A DNA stretch of 64,000 nt from Arthrobacter sp. OV608 (GTDB lineage Bacteria > Actinomycetota > Actinomycetes > Actinomycetales > Micrococcaceae): positions 1-64,000 of the forward strand of contig FOEZ01000007.1 of the NCBI GenBank assembly GCA_900110595.1, given 5' to 3'. The notes under the pieces are model-generated. The model was not told where the DNA came from, did no database searches, and saw only the letters and a program-made list of their open reading frames with translations. Shown one piece after another: positions 17,156 through 25,943 of this stretch (positions are counted from its first letter, which is position 1; the number at the start of each line of letters is the position of its first letter). Made by a program: the position numbers and the translations under genes.

Positions 17156-18085
17156 CTAGGCTTTGACCGTCACGGGACGGACGCGTGCGTCCAGCAGCGC
17201 GTAGCCCATGTCAATGAGGATGTTCAGGGCAAAGATGGCGACAGCGGTGAGCAGCACCGCTGCCTGCAGGACGGCGAAGTCCCGCTGCAGGATCGAATCG
17301 ATCATGAGCTTGCCAATGCCGGGCCAGCCGAAGATGGTCTCCACCACTACGGCGCCGTTCACCAGGCCAACCGTCAGGTCACCGGCCACCGTCAATGCCG
17401 GTGCGGCGGCGTTGCGCAGTGCGTGGTGGGTGACCACCCGCAGGTCACCGGCGCCGCGGCTCCGGGCCAGCTTGATGTAGGGCTCGGACAGTGCGGACAC
17501 CATGGAGCCGCGGACAATCTGCACCAGCACACCGAACGGGCGCAGGAGCAGGGTGGCGATCGGAAGCACCCAGGCGCTGGCTCCCGACACACCGGATGTC
17601 GGCAGCCAGCCCAGGGTGATGGCAAAAACCCAGATGCCCACAATGGCCAGCCAGAAATCCGGGATGGAAGCGGCAGCCATGGAGATGAAACTTGAGATCC
17701 GGTCCGCAACGCCATTCGGCTTCAAGGCTGCCCAGCAGCCCACCACCAGGGCGAGCAGTACCGCCAGCACCATGGTGGTTGCGGCGAGCTGGAGCGTGGC
17801 CGGGAAAGCCCGCAACGCCATGGCGGCAGCATCCTGCCCGGTCCGCAGCGACTGTCCGAAGTCGAGCCGGAGCACCCCGCCGAAGTAGTCTGCCATCTGC
17901 ACCAGCAGCGGCTGGTCCAGGCCATTGCGGGCCGTGAAGTCGTCCCGCATCTGCTGGGTTGCGTTCAGTGGCAGGTACAGGCTGGCCGGGTTACCGGTCA
18001 TCCTGGCCAGCGCGAACACGCCCACGATCACCACCACCAGCGGCAGTGCGCTGGAAACAATGCGCTTTCTCAAGTAGATCAGCAT
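17156..18085 (-). CDS. Peptide-type ABC transporter permease (OppB/DppB class)
   Basis: This 309-aa protein has six predicted transmembrane helices and begins MLIYLRKRIVSSALPLVVVI, the normal DppB N-terminus. An EAA loop (YIKLARSRGAGDLRVVTHHALRNA region, residues about 200-225) and the ending LNILIDMGYALLDARVRP fit the family. It is preceded by the binding-protein gene (28-bp gap) and followed by the DppC partner. Confidence 0.9.
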   Translation of the reverse strand: MLIYLRKRIVSSALPLVVVIVGVFALARMTGNPASLYLPLNATQQMRDDFTARNGLDQPLLVQMADYFGGVLRLDFGQSLRTGQDAAAMALRAFPATLQLAATTMVLAVLLALVVGCWAALKPNGVADRISSFISMAAASIPDFWLAIVGIWVFAITLGWLPTSGVSGASAWVLPIATLLLRPFGVLVQIVRGSMVSALSEPYIKLARSRGAGDLRVVTHHALRNAAAPALTVAGDLTVGLVNGAVVVETIFGWPGIGKLMIDSILQRDFAVLQAAVLLTAVAIFALNILIDMGYALLDARVRPVTVKA

Positions 18086-18113
18086 GGTTGTCCTTCCCTC
18101 CCGGTGGCGGGAC

Positions 18114-19670
18114 CTAGTTCGCCGGCGTCATTTCCGAAATGCGCAGTTCATCGCCGCTGGACGAGTTGGGCTTGTAGGTCAGGGACTTGGCCAGGCCAAG
18201 GATGCCGGTCTGGTGCGAGATGTGTGCGAACTGGACCACCTTGTCGTTCTGGTAGGCGAAGATCTCCTCAAACGCCTTCTTGCGGTCCTCCCCGGAGGCA
18301 GCATCGGCCTTCTTGATCATGGCGTCGAACTCGGGTGTGCCAAAGTAGCTCTGGGCGCCGGTGGAGAGCATGTACTGGTCAACGGTGAACGCTGCGTCAC
18401 CGGCCTGGTTGCCGTGCTGGGTCATCAGGGCAACCGCTCCCTCATCCTCCGCGAACGGACGGACCTGGTAGGTCAGGTGCTGGCTGGTTTCGAGCATCTT
18501 GAGCTTGACGTTCAAACCGGCCTGGCTGAGTTGCTCCTGGAGTACCTGGGCCAGTTCCGTGATCTTGGGGAACTGGGCACTGCGGACAACCAGCGAGATC
18601 TGCTTTGACGTGTCCACGCCGTCGGCCTTTGCCTCGGCGACGAGGGACTTGGCTTTCTCCAGGTCGAACGGCCATCCGGACAGGCTCGAGTTGTGGCCCA
18701 CAATGCCTTCCGGAACCAGCTGCGCCGCCACCTGGTGCTTGCCCTGGTAGAGGGAGTTGACGATGCCTTCCTTGTCGATGGCGAAGTTGACCGCCTGGCG
18801 GATCCGGATGTCGTTAAGCGGCGCCTCATTCGCGTCCATCCGCAGGGCAACGGTCTCGTTATTCGGGTAGTCCACGCCGAGGTCGCCGATGTTGTCGTCC
18901 GGGCTCAGCCCCATGGCCACATCGGCTTCCCCACTGGTGACCATCGCGGCACGCACGGAGCTCTCCGAGCGCCACTGGTACTCGGCTTTGGCGTAGGCCG
19001 GTTTGTCTCCCCAGTAGCCATCCCAGCTGGAGAGCGTGATTTTCTGTCCGGCGTCCCAGGAGTCGATCTTGTACGGGCCGGTGCCTACCGGCTGGCGAAC
19101 CTTCTCCGTGGTGCTCGTGGACGTCGGCACCACTTCGAGGAAGGAGAGCCGCAGGGGCAGGATGGGGTCCGGTTCGGCAGTAGTCACGGTCAGCGTGGTG
19201 GCATCCACGGCCTTGACGGCCAGTTCGTCATCGCCGAAGACGTACCCCTCGACATTGCAGCCAAGCTTCGAGTTGACGGCCCGGTCGATGGTGAAGGCGG
19301 CTGCCTCGGCGTTGAAGGGAGTACCGTCCTGGAACGTGACGCCCTCACGAAGCTTCAGCGTCCATTCCGTATCGGACGTGGCCTTCCATTCGGTAGCAAG
19401 CTTGGGTTCGAGCCCGCCCGTGGTGGGGTTGCGTTCGATCAGCGGCTCGGTCACGTTCGAGCGCACCACAACACCCGTGGACGTCAGGTTCGATTCACAG
19501 GCTTCGAGGGTGGGCGGTTCCTGGCTGAGGACCACGCGGACCGTATCAGCGGCGGCAGCACCGCCGTCGTCCGAGTTTGCAACGGTGCAGCCGCTCAATC
19601 CCAGTACCGCGACGGATGCCAGGGCAGGCCACTTAAGCGCTCTGGCGATGGGAAGCTTTGAAGAAGACAT
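18114..19670 (-). CDS. Peptide-type ABC transporter substrate-binding lipoprotein (SBP family 5)
   Basis: From the ATG at 19670, preceded by GGAGG, the protein is 518 aa. The signal peptide ends in a lipobox, LGLSGCTVANS (cysteine about residue 27). The mature protein has the family 5 hallmarks: VTEPLIERNPTTGGLEPKLA, WTLKLREGVTFQDGTPFNAEA, and YLWGD-like turns. It is the first gene of the A-B-C-D-F importer operon. Class 5 proteins bind peptides, but also opines, nickel and sugar acids. The surrounding sugar-acid genes make a non-peptide ligand plausible (inference). Confidence 0.9.
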   Translation of the reverse strand: MSSSKLPIARALKWPALASVAVLGLSGCTVANSDDGGAAAADTVRVVLSQEPPTLEACESNLTSTGVVVRSNVTEPLIERNPTTGGLEPKLATEWKATSDTEWTLKLREGVTFQDGTPFNAEAAAFTIDRAVNSKLGCNVEGYVFGDDELAVKAVDATTLTVTTAEPDPILPLRLSFLEVVPTSTSTTEKVRQPVGTGPYKIDSWDAGQKITLSSWDGYWGDKPAYAKAEYQWRSESSVRAAMVTSGEADVAMGLSPDDNIGDLGVDYPNNETVALRMDANEAPLNDIRIRQAVNFAIDKEGIVNSLYQGKHQVAAQLVPEGIVGHNSSLSGWPFDLEKAKSLVAEAKADGVDTSKQISLVVRSAQFPKITELAQVLQEQLSQAGLNVKLKMLETSQHLTYQVRPFAEDEGAVALMTQHGNQAGDAAFTVDQYMLSTGAQSYFGTPEFDAMIKKADAASGEDRKKAFEEIFAYQNDKVVQFAHISHQTGILGLAKSLTYKPNSSSGDELRISEMTPAN

Positions 19671-19767
19671 CTTTGGGTTCCTCCAGGTTCGATACGTACG
19701 GCAGCGGGACGCTCCTGCACCGCCGGGCAACGCCGGATAACAGGGCCTTAGGGTCCGCCACGCTGGA

Positions 19768-19782
19768 CTCAAGCTAATTGAG
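19768..19782. promoter_or_regulatory. Possible operator palindrome between divergent genes
   Basis: CTCAA-gctaa-TTGAG is a 5+5 inverted repeat in the 315-bp gap between the leftward binding-protein gene and the rightward dehydrogenase. Its position suits a regulator acting on one or both. No cognate regulator can be named. Confidence 0.25.
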
Positions 19783-19985
19783 CTCCTGGGGGTCCACAAG
19801 GAAATTGGCCGTCCCTCCGCCCGAGGGGACGCGCCGGAAATCCGCTTTTATGCGCTGTGATCAGGACCACTCGCTACGGAATTCCGCGCCATGGCGGCGA
19901 AGCAGCGCGATCAATACAGTTCAGGCATCGATCCATGCCAATTCCAAGTTGGACCTGTATGAGTCACGAAACCTAGGGTGCAGCT

Positions 19986-20936
19986 ATGAAGAACAACGCC
20001 GTCCTCCAGGTAGGGCCACTGATGCCGATCGTCCAAGACACCATTGCCGGGGACTACGGGGCGGTCCGCCTGCCCGATTCCGCCCAGGCGCGGGACGAAT
20101 TCCTGCGCGAACACGGCGCGTCCTTCGATATTGCAGTGACGTCCGGCAAATTCGGCGTGGGGACGGAGCTGATGCGCGCCCTGCCGAACCTGCGCGCAGT
20201 CATCAACTTCGGCGTCGGCTATGACACCACTGATGCGGCCCAGGCACTCGAACGCGGCATCACCGTCAGCAACACCCCGGATGTGCTCAACGACTGCGTG
20301 GCTGACACTGCTATTGCGCTCTACCTTGACGTGCTGCGGGGAATCAGTTCCGCAGACCGCTTCGTGCGCCGCGGCGACTGGCTGAACAAGGGCAACTATC
20401 CGCTCGCCACGAAGGCCAGCGGCAAGCGCGTGGGCATCCTGGGGCTGGGCCGGATTGGGCGTGTCATTGCCCGTCGCCTTGAGGCGTTCGACTGCGGGAT
20501 CAGCTACCACAGCCGCCACCCGGTAACGGAGGTCAGCTACCGGTACGCCGCCTCCCCGCAGGAGCTCGCAGCCGGCTGCGACGTCCTGATAGTGGCCGCG
20601 GCCGGCGGACCAGATTCGGAAAAGCTTGTGGACGCGGACACTATTGCTGCACTTGGCCCGAAGGGATACCTGATTAACATCGCTCGAGGGTCAGTGGTGG
20701 ATGAGGACGCCCTTGTTTCAGCCTTGCTGGCGGGCCGGCTCGCCGGCGCCGGGCTGGACGTGTTCGCCGAGGAGCCCAAGGTCCCCGAAGACCTCCTGGC
20801 ACTGGACAACGTGGTACTCCTGCCCCACCTTGGCAGCGGAACCCACGAAACCCGGGCCGCCATGGCGGAGTTGACCCTTGCCAACCTGCGCTCCTTCGTG
20901 GACAACGGGACGGTCCTCACGCCCGTGCATGCCTGA
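19986..20936 (+). CDS. D-2-hydroxyacid dehydrogenase (glyoxylate/hydroxypyruvate reductase-like)
   Basis: This 316-aa protein shows INFGVGYDTTD, then VGILGLGRIGRVIARRL (Rossmann motif near residue 150), YLINIARGSVVDEDAL with the catalytic Arg, a GLDVFAEEP block with the Glu, and LLPHLGSGTHETR with the catalytic His. These fit the glyoxylate/hydroxypyruvate reductase branch, which would reduce glyoxylate, hydroxypyruvate or tartronate semialdehyde. It is divergent from the ABC importer. It is the second enzyme of this family in the region and is not a close copy of the one coupled to gudD. Confidence 0.87.
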   Translation: MKNNAVLQVGPLMPIVQDTIAGDYGAVRLPDSAQARDEFLREHGASFDIAVTSGKFGVGTELMRALPNLRAVINFGVGYDTTDAAQALERGITVSNTPDVLNDCVADTAIALYLDVLRGISSADRFVRRGDWLNKGNYPLATKASGKRVGILGLGRIGRVIARRLEAFDCGISYHSRHPVTEVSYRYAASPQELAAGCDVLIVAAAGGPDSEKLVDADTIAALGPKGYLINIARGSVVDEDALVSALLAGRLAGAGLDVFAEEPKVPEDLLALDNVVLLPHLGSGTHETRAAMAELTLANLRSFVDNGTVLTPVHA

Positions 20937-21043
20937 TCCGATCCCGCGTCCCGGCAAGGCGAAACCTAACCTTGTTCGCAAATCCGAACCCTCAAGGCCA
21001 GGATTCGCGAACATGCCCAGGATCCGCGGCCGGAGGTTAAACA

Positions 21044-21075
21044 GAAGAGCCCCGGTCCTAAGACCGGGGCTCTTC
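21044..21075 (-). terminator. Strong hairpin between the dehydrogenase and tRNA-Leu, probably bidirectional
   Basis: A perfect 14-bp stem (GAAGAGCCCCGGTC, loop ctaa, GACCGGGGCTCTTC) lies 8 bp beyond the 3' end of tRNA-Leu. Short T-rich stretches occur on both sides. It can end tRNA-Leu transcripts and rightward read-through from the dehydrogenase. Confidence 0.8.
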
Positions 21076-21082
21076 ATTTGCG

Positions 21083-21165
21083 TGCGCGAGGGGGGATTTG
21101 AACCCCCACGCCCTTTCGGACACTGGCACCTGAAGCCAGCGCGTCTGCCGTTCCGCCACTCGCGC
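21083..21165 (-). tRNA. tRNA-Leu (anticodon CAG)
   Basis: The minus strand folds as a class II tRNA. The acceptor GCGCGAG pairs with CTCGCGC followed by discriminator A. The anticodon stem CTGGC/GCCAG encloses TTCAGGT, anticodon CAG. A long variable arm (GTGTCCGAAAGGGCGT) is typical of leucine, and the T-arm is GGGGGTTCAAATCCCCC. CCA is not encoded. Confidence 0.95.
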
Positions 21166-21539
21166 GCAACTTCCTTCACTGAATTCCGGCCGGTTTCCCT
21201 GATCCGCAACCCTGTAAAAGCAGCGAGATCAAGCATAACGGACATTGCAGGGAAAATACCAATTGGGCTCCGGAACGGCCGTGGAGGCCCGCAAATAGGG
21301 ACCAGAAAGGCCGCGCCGCAGAGCTGAAACCAAGGCCGCCGCGGCACCAAAAGCAACAGCAGACCGAACTTTTGGCGGCGCCCGGCCGTTGTGAATTAGG
21401 GTCATTCACAGGCCTGCCCAGTAGTATCGGATGTAGGAGTGGCTGCTGCCTGTGGGCACACCGGAGGCCTGGCAACACCACTGCAAGTGAACTTACGGAA
21501 CGAAAACTGCCCCGCAGCCGGGGGGAAAGGAGAAGAACC
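21166..21539. other. Upstream region of the fhaA-pknB operon
   Basis: This 374-bp gap lies between tRNA-Leu (leftward) and fhaA (rightward). It should hold promoters for both, but I cannot point to convincing hexamers. A strong ribosome-binding site (AAAGGAG) lies at its right end before the fhaA ATG. Confidence 0.4.
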
Positions 21540-22271
21540 ATGGGTCTGCTGGACAAGGTGGAACGCGGCATCGAAAAAGCCGTCCGGGGCGTCTTCTCCA
21601 CCGGCTCGCGCGCCCAGGTGGAACCCGTGGAGATCGCCAGCCGGCTCCGGCGCGAAGTGGACCACAAATCCCTCACCGTTGCCGCCGGCCGCACTCTGGT
21701 GCCCAACGTTTTTGACGTCCAGCTCAGCGATGAGGACTTCAAGCGCGCCCAGGAATGGGGCACGGCCCTGGCCGAGGAACTGTGCGACGTCGTCATCAAC
21801 CACGTCCGCAGCCAGGGGTACATCCTGCAGGGCCCGGTACGGATTTCCTTCCGGCGCGAGTCCGAACTGCGGCCCGGGGACTTCGAGATCGTTTCCACAA
21901 CAGAGAAGTCCGGTTCCGCGCCTGCCCGTCCCAACGTGCCGGCCGCTCCCAACCGCCGGCCAGTCCGCCTGCAGCCTGTCCTGGACATTGACGGCCAGCG
22001 GTACTCACTGAACGCACCGTCGATCGTGCTGGGCCGGTCTTCAGAAGCTGACATCCACATCGAGGACACCGGAGTTTCACGGCGCCACCTCGAAATCCGG
22101 ACCCTCGACGGCGTCACCAGCGCCGTGGACATGGGCTCCACCAATGGCAGCTATGTCAACGGACACAAAGTTTCCGGAAGCACCGAACTGACCGACGGCT
22201 CCACCATCACGATGGGACGGACAAAGATCATCTTCCGCCTGCTCCCCGCCAGCCCGGGTGGCTCCGCATGA
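21540..22271 (+). CDS. fhaA: FHA-domain protein FhaA (DUF3662 + FHA)
   Basis: The ATG at 21540, preceded by AAAGGAG, gives 243 aa starting MGLLDKVERGIEKAVRG, the usual FhaA N-terminus. Residues 1-120 form the DUF3662 domain. Residues about 150-235 form a forkhead-associated domain with GRSSEADIHIEDTGVSRRHLEI and STNGSYVNG, the phosphothreonine-binding loops. It is the first gene of the cell-envelope signalling operon and is known in mycobacteria to bind phosphorylated partners of PknB at the septum and pole. It overlaps fhaB by 4 bp. Confidence 0.95.
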   Translation: MGLLDKVERGIEKAVRGVFSTGSRAQVEPVEIASRLRREVDHKSLTVAAGRTLVPNVFDVQLSDEDFKRAQEWGTALAEELCDVVINHVRSQGYILQGPVRISFRRESELRPGDFEIVSTTEKSGSAPARPNVPAAPNRRPVRLQPVLDIDGQRYSLNAPSIVLGRSSEADIHIEDTGVSRRHLEIRTLDGVTSAVDMGSTNGSYVNGHKVSGSTELTDGSTITMGRTKIIFRLLPASPGGSA

Positions 22272-22750
22272 GCGAACTGACCATCACCGCCCTGAGGTTC
22301 GGCTTCCTGCTGCTGCTGTGGGTGCTGATCTTCAGCATCGTTTCTGCCATGCGCCGCGACCTCATGGTGGGCCGCAAAGCTGCCGCCGGGGCCCCCACCG
22401 CCCGCCAGGTCCGCAAGAACCCGGATTTGGCCGAGGCTCCGCCGCAGCCAGTGAAACAGCATGCCAGGCAGCTGGTAGTGGTTGAAGGCCCCCTCAAGGG
22501 ATCAACCCTTCCCCTCGCCGCAAGCCCCATTCTCCTGGGCCGCGCCCAGGAGGCCACCCTGGTCCTGGAGGACGACTACGCCTCCGGCCGCCACGCCAGG
22601 CTCTTTCCCCAGGGCAGCCGCTGGTTCATTGAAGACCTCGGCTCCACCAACGGCACCTACCTGGGCGATCAGCAACTGACCCGCGCCCTGCCCGTTGAAC
22701 CTGGTGTTCCCGTGAGAATCGGCAAGACGGTCATCGAATTGAGGCCATAG
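22268..22750 (+). CDS. fhaB: FHA-domain membrane protein FhaB (FipA)
   Basis: This 160-aa protein has an N-terminal transmembrane helix (residues about 8-30, LRFGFLLLLWVLIFSIVSAM) and a C-terminal FHA domain (about 75-158) with LGRAQEATLVLEDDYASGRHARL and STNGTYLG. In mycobacteria the orthologue recruits division proteins and is a kinase substrate. It overlaps fhaA and is followed by pstP after 2 bp. Confidence 0.93.
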   Translation: MSELTITALRFGFLLLLWVLIFSIVSAMRRDLMVGRKAAAGAPTARQVRKNPDLAEAPPQPVKQHARQLVVVEGPLKGSTLPLAASPILLGRAQEATLVLEDDYASGRHARLFPQGSRWFIEDLGSTNGTYLGDQQLTRALPVEPGVPVRIGKTVIELRP

Positions 22751-22752
22751 GC

Positions 22753-24558
22753 GTGGCCGAACCGCAAACTCCCGCAACCGACCCCAAGCCGGTGGAGCGG
22801 CCCCTCATCATGCGCTTTGCCGCGCGCTCCGACGTCGGAAAAATCCGCGCCAAAAACGATGACTCCGCCTATGCAGGACGCCATTTGGCCGTGGTGGCCG
22901 ACGGCATGGGCGGCCACGCGGGCGGCGACGTTGCCTCCGCCGCCACCGTGCTGGACATGATCCACCTGGACCACGGCGATTACGACGGCGACGCTGCCAC
23001 CACTTTGGCGGACGAGATCCAGACCGCCAACTCGCTGCTGTCCGAACTGGTGCACATCAACCCCAAGCTCGCCGGCATGGGCACCACGGTCACCGCGCTG
23101 CTGCTCGCCGAAGGAAAGCTGCACTTCGCCCACATCGGCGATTCACGCGCCTACCGCCTCCGGGATGGCAAGTTCGAGCAGGTCAGCGTTGACCACACCT
23201 TTGTCCAGCGGCTCATCGACGAAGGACGGCTCCGCCCCGAAGAGGCCGAAACCCATCCGCACAAAAACGTCCTGATGCGTGTCCTGGGCGACGTGGACGC
23301 CAGCCCCGAACTGGACCTGGACAGCCTTGACGTCAGGCCGGGTGAACGCTGGCTCCTCTGCTCCGACGGGCTCAACTACGTGGCCGGGCATGCCGTGGAA
23401 CGCACCGTGCGCGAGACCAGGGACCTGGGCGAATGCGCGGAAATCCTGGTGGAGCTCACCCTTGAGGCAGGCTCCCCGGACAACGTCACCGTGGTGATGG
23501 TGGACATCGTTGAGGAAACGCCCGACGACGTCAATACCGCCGCCGTCGACGTCATTCCTTCCCCCGGGGCCACCAAAGGCCCTGCCGCGGCAAAGGACGC
23601 GCGTCCCCTGAGCGCCACACCGCCGGAAGGAAAGGACTCTGCCAAGGCTGCCGCCCCGCCAAGCCCAGCTGCCCCGGCAGCCAAAACTCCTGCCGCCACC
23701 GACGCCCAGAACGCCGGCGCAGTTGCGGACTCTGGCACCCCGGACTCTGACGAAGACACCGGCAAAGCAGGCCCGGAGGCTGACCCCGAATCAGGTTCTT
23801 CCGGGTCGGATTCGTCTGAGCAGGACCCCTCTGACGCCGGTTCCACCGACCCGCACCTCGGCGAACACCTCACCGCCGAAGTACTGCGCGAAGAACTTTC
23901 CTCTCGCCCGCACGAACTGGTGGGCGCGGCAGCAACAGCCGCAGAGAGCGGATCCATTCCCACCATCGCCGGCCGCACCGTGGCACGGCGTGCCGCCACC
24001 CTCCTCACGCACAAGGCTGAACCGCAGCCCGGCGATGCCGAAGACAACCTCGTGCCGCTCAAACCGCGCCGGTGGGTCACCTGGTCCGTCGCCGCGTTGG
24101 TGCTGGTGGTCCTGACGGCAGGACTCTGGCTCGGCTACGCGTGGACCCAGACCCGCTACTACGTTGGCGAGTTCGATTCCCGGGTGGCCATCTACAACGG
24201 CGTCTCCCAGCGGCTCGGACCCATCCAGCTCTCCACCCTTGAGGCGGTTACCGAGATCCGGATGGACTCGCTCCCCCCGTTCTCGCAGCAACGCGTCCGC
24301 CAGACCGTCCCGGCGCAGGACCTTTACGACGCCCAGCGCATCGTCAAGAACCTCGAACTTACCGGCACCACGTCCCCTGAAGAGGGGTGCCCGTCCCCGT
24401 CGGCATCGCCCACAGCCTCGCCGGTTACGGCCAGCCCGCCGCCGTCGGCAGAAGCCCCCGCGCCTTCACCCAGCGCCTCAGCCGCCCCGGCACCACCGGC
24501 ACCGGCAGCGCCTTCCCCCACACCCAGTCCCACGATCTCCTGTGAGGTGGGCAAATGA
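22753..24558 (+). CDS. pstP: PP2C-type Ser/Thr protein phosphatase PstP
   Basis: This 601-aa protein has a GTG start. Residues about 18-255 are a PP2C domain with ARSDVGKIRAKNDDS, VADGMGGHAGGD (metal-binding Asp), GTTVTALL, LCSDGLNYV and GSPDNVTVVMVD. A long Pro/Ala/Asp linker follows, then one transmembrane helix near 439-460 and an extracytoplasmic part ending in a Pro/Ser/Ala-rich tail. It reverses phosphorylation by PknA and PknB, encoded in the same operon. The tail has a lone cysteine pair (CPSP...ISCEVGK). The stop overlaps the rodA start (ATGA). Confidence 0.95.
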   Translation: MAEPQTPATDPKPVERPLIMRFAARSDVGKIRAKNDDSAYAGRHLAVVADGMGGHAGGDVASAATVLDMIHLDHGDYDGDAATTLADEIQTANSLLSELVHINPKLAGMGTTVTALLLAEGKLHFAHIGDSRAYRLRDGKFEQVSVDHTFVQRLIDEGRLRPEEAETHPHKNVLMRVLGDVDASPELDLDSLDVRPGERWLLCSDGLNYVAGHAVERTVRETRDLGECAEILVELTLEAGSPDNVTVVMVDIVEETPDDVNTAAVDVIPSPGATKGPAAAKDARPLSATPPEGKDSAKAAAPPSPAAPAAKTPAATDAQNAGAVADSGTPDSDEDTGKAGPEADPESGSSGSDSSEQDPSDAGSTDPHLGEHLTAEVLREELSSRPHELVGAAATAAESGSIPTIAGRTVARRAATLLTHKAEPQPGDAEDNLVPLKPRRWVTWSVAALVLVVLTAGLWLGYAWTQTRYYVGEFDSRVAIYNGVSQRLGPIQLSTLEAVTEIRMDSLPPFSQQRVRQTVPAQDLYDAQRIVKNLELTGTTSPEEGCPSPSASPTASPVTASPPPSAEAPAPSPSASAAPAPPAPAAPSPTPSPTISCEVGK

Positions 24559-25943
24559 CCCAGCCCAGTACCGCGCCCAAGCCCCGACGCAACGTGGAGC
24601 TCGCCTTGCTCCTGCTTGCCCTCACCGTAGGCATCGGCGCGAACATGCTGGTTGGCGTGGACCAGGAAAAGGCCTTCGATTCGGACTTCTGGTTCCAGTC
24701 GAGCCTCCTCGCCGTTGCAGCCCTGGTATTCCACGGTGTCCTCCGCTTCCGCGCTAAATATGCTGATCCGGTAATACTTCCCGTGGTGGTGGCACTCAAC
24801 GGAATTGGCCTGGCTATGATCCACCGTCTGGACGCGCCGGGCGATGACACCGGCAACAACCAGCTCCGGTGGACCCTCATCGCCATGGCGGTGGCCATCG
24901 CGGTGATCTGGTTCCTCAAAGACCACCGTGTCCTGCGCAAATTCACCTTCATCTCACTTGCCGCCAGTGCCCTGCTCCTGTTGCTGCCCCTGATCCCAGG
25001 GATCAGCGCCGGGGAGATCCTGGGCGCGCGGGTGTGGATCCGGCTCGGTCCCATGACTTTCCAGCCAGGCGAAGTCGCAAAAATCACCCTCGCAATATTC
25101 TTTGCCGGGTACCTATCGTCCAACCGGGACCTGATCCTGCTCGCGGGCCGGAAGATCGGGCCGCTCCAGTTCCCCCGCTTCAAGGACATGGGACCCATGA
25201 TCACCGCCTGGCTGGTCAGCATCGGCGTGCTCATCTTCCAGCGCGACCTAGGCTCCTCAGTCCTGTTCTTCGGCCTCTTCATCGTGATGATCTACGTTGC
25301 CACCAGCCGCATCAGCTGGGTGGTGATCGGCCTGGCCCTCATCCTTGGCGGCGGGTTCGTGGCGGCCCAGGTGTTTTCCCACGTCCAGCAGCGCGTGTTC
25401 GGATGGCTCAATGCCTTTTCCCCCGAGGTCTACGAAAATGGCAGCCGGCAGGTGATCCAAGGCCTGTTCGGCATGGCCAACGGCGGACTGGTGGGAACGG
25501 GCCTGGGCCAGGGCCGCCCGGATCTGGTGCCCTTTGCCAACAGCGACATGATCATCGCCTCCCTCGGCGAGGAGTTGGGGTTGATCGGACTGTTCGCCAT
25601 CGTCCTGATGTACCTGCTGCTGTTCACCCGGGGTTTCCGGGCCGCCCTCGGGACGCGGGACGCGTTCGGGAAGCTGCTGGCCTGCGGCCTGTCCTTCGCC
25701 GTCGCACTGCAGTGCTTTGTGGTGATCGGCGGCGTCACCCGGCTCATCCCCTTGACCGGCCTCACCACTCCGTTCCTGGCCGCCGGCGGGTCATCGCTGC
25801 TGGCCAACTGGATCATCGTGGGCCTGCTCCTCCTGATTTCCCATACCGCCCGCGGACCGGTGGATACCACTCCGCCTCCTTCGGCAAAGGAAGCCGATTC
25901 CCTGGGCATTGATACTCCTACCGAGGCGGTGAAGCACCTGTGA
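24555..25943 (+). CDS. rodA: RodA/FtsW-family peptidoglycan glycosyltransferase
   Basis: This 462-aa polytopic SEDS protein has about ten transmembrane helices. Family motifs seen are GARVWIRLGPMTFQPGEVAKI (residues about 157-180), IFQRDLGSSVLFFGLF, and near the C-terminus FVVIGGVTRLIPLTGLTTPFLAAGGSSLLANW. It polymerises lipid II into glycan strands with the partner transpeptidase PbpA, whose gene overlaps it by 4 bp. Gene order rather than sequence alone supports RodA over FtsW. Confidence 0.93.
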   Translation: MTQPSTAPKPRRNVELALLLLALTVGIGANMLVGVDQEKAFDSDFWFQSSLLAVAALVFHGVLRFRAKYADPVILPVVVALNGIGLAMIHRLDAPGDDTGNNQLRWTLIAMAVAIAVIWFLKDHRVLRKFTFISLAASALLLLLPLIPGISAGEILGARVWIRLGPMTFQPGEVAKITLAIFFAGYLSSNRDLILLAGRKIGPLQFPRFKDMGPMITAWLVSIGVLIFQRDLGSSVLFFGLFIVMIYVATSRISWVVIGLALILGGGFVAAQVFSHVQQRVFGWLNAFSPEVYENGSRQVIQGLFGMANGGLVGTGLGQGRPDLVPFANSDMIIASLGEELGLIGLFAIVLMYLLLFTRGFRAALGTRDAFGKLLACGLSFAVALQCFVVIGGVTRLIPLTGLTTPFLAAGGSSLLANWIIVGLLLLISHTARGPVDTTPPPSAKEADSLGIDTPTEAVKHL

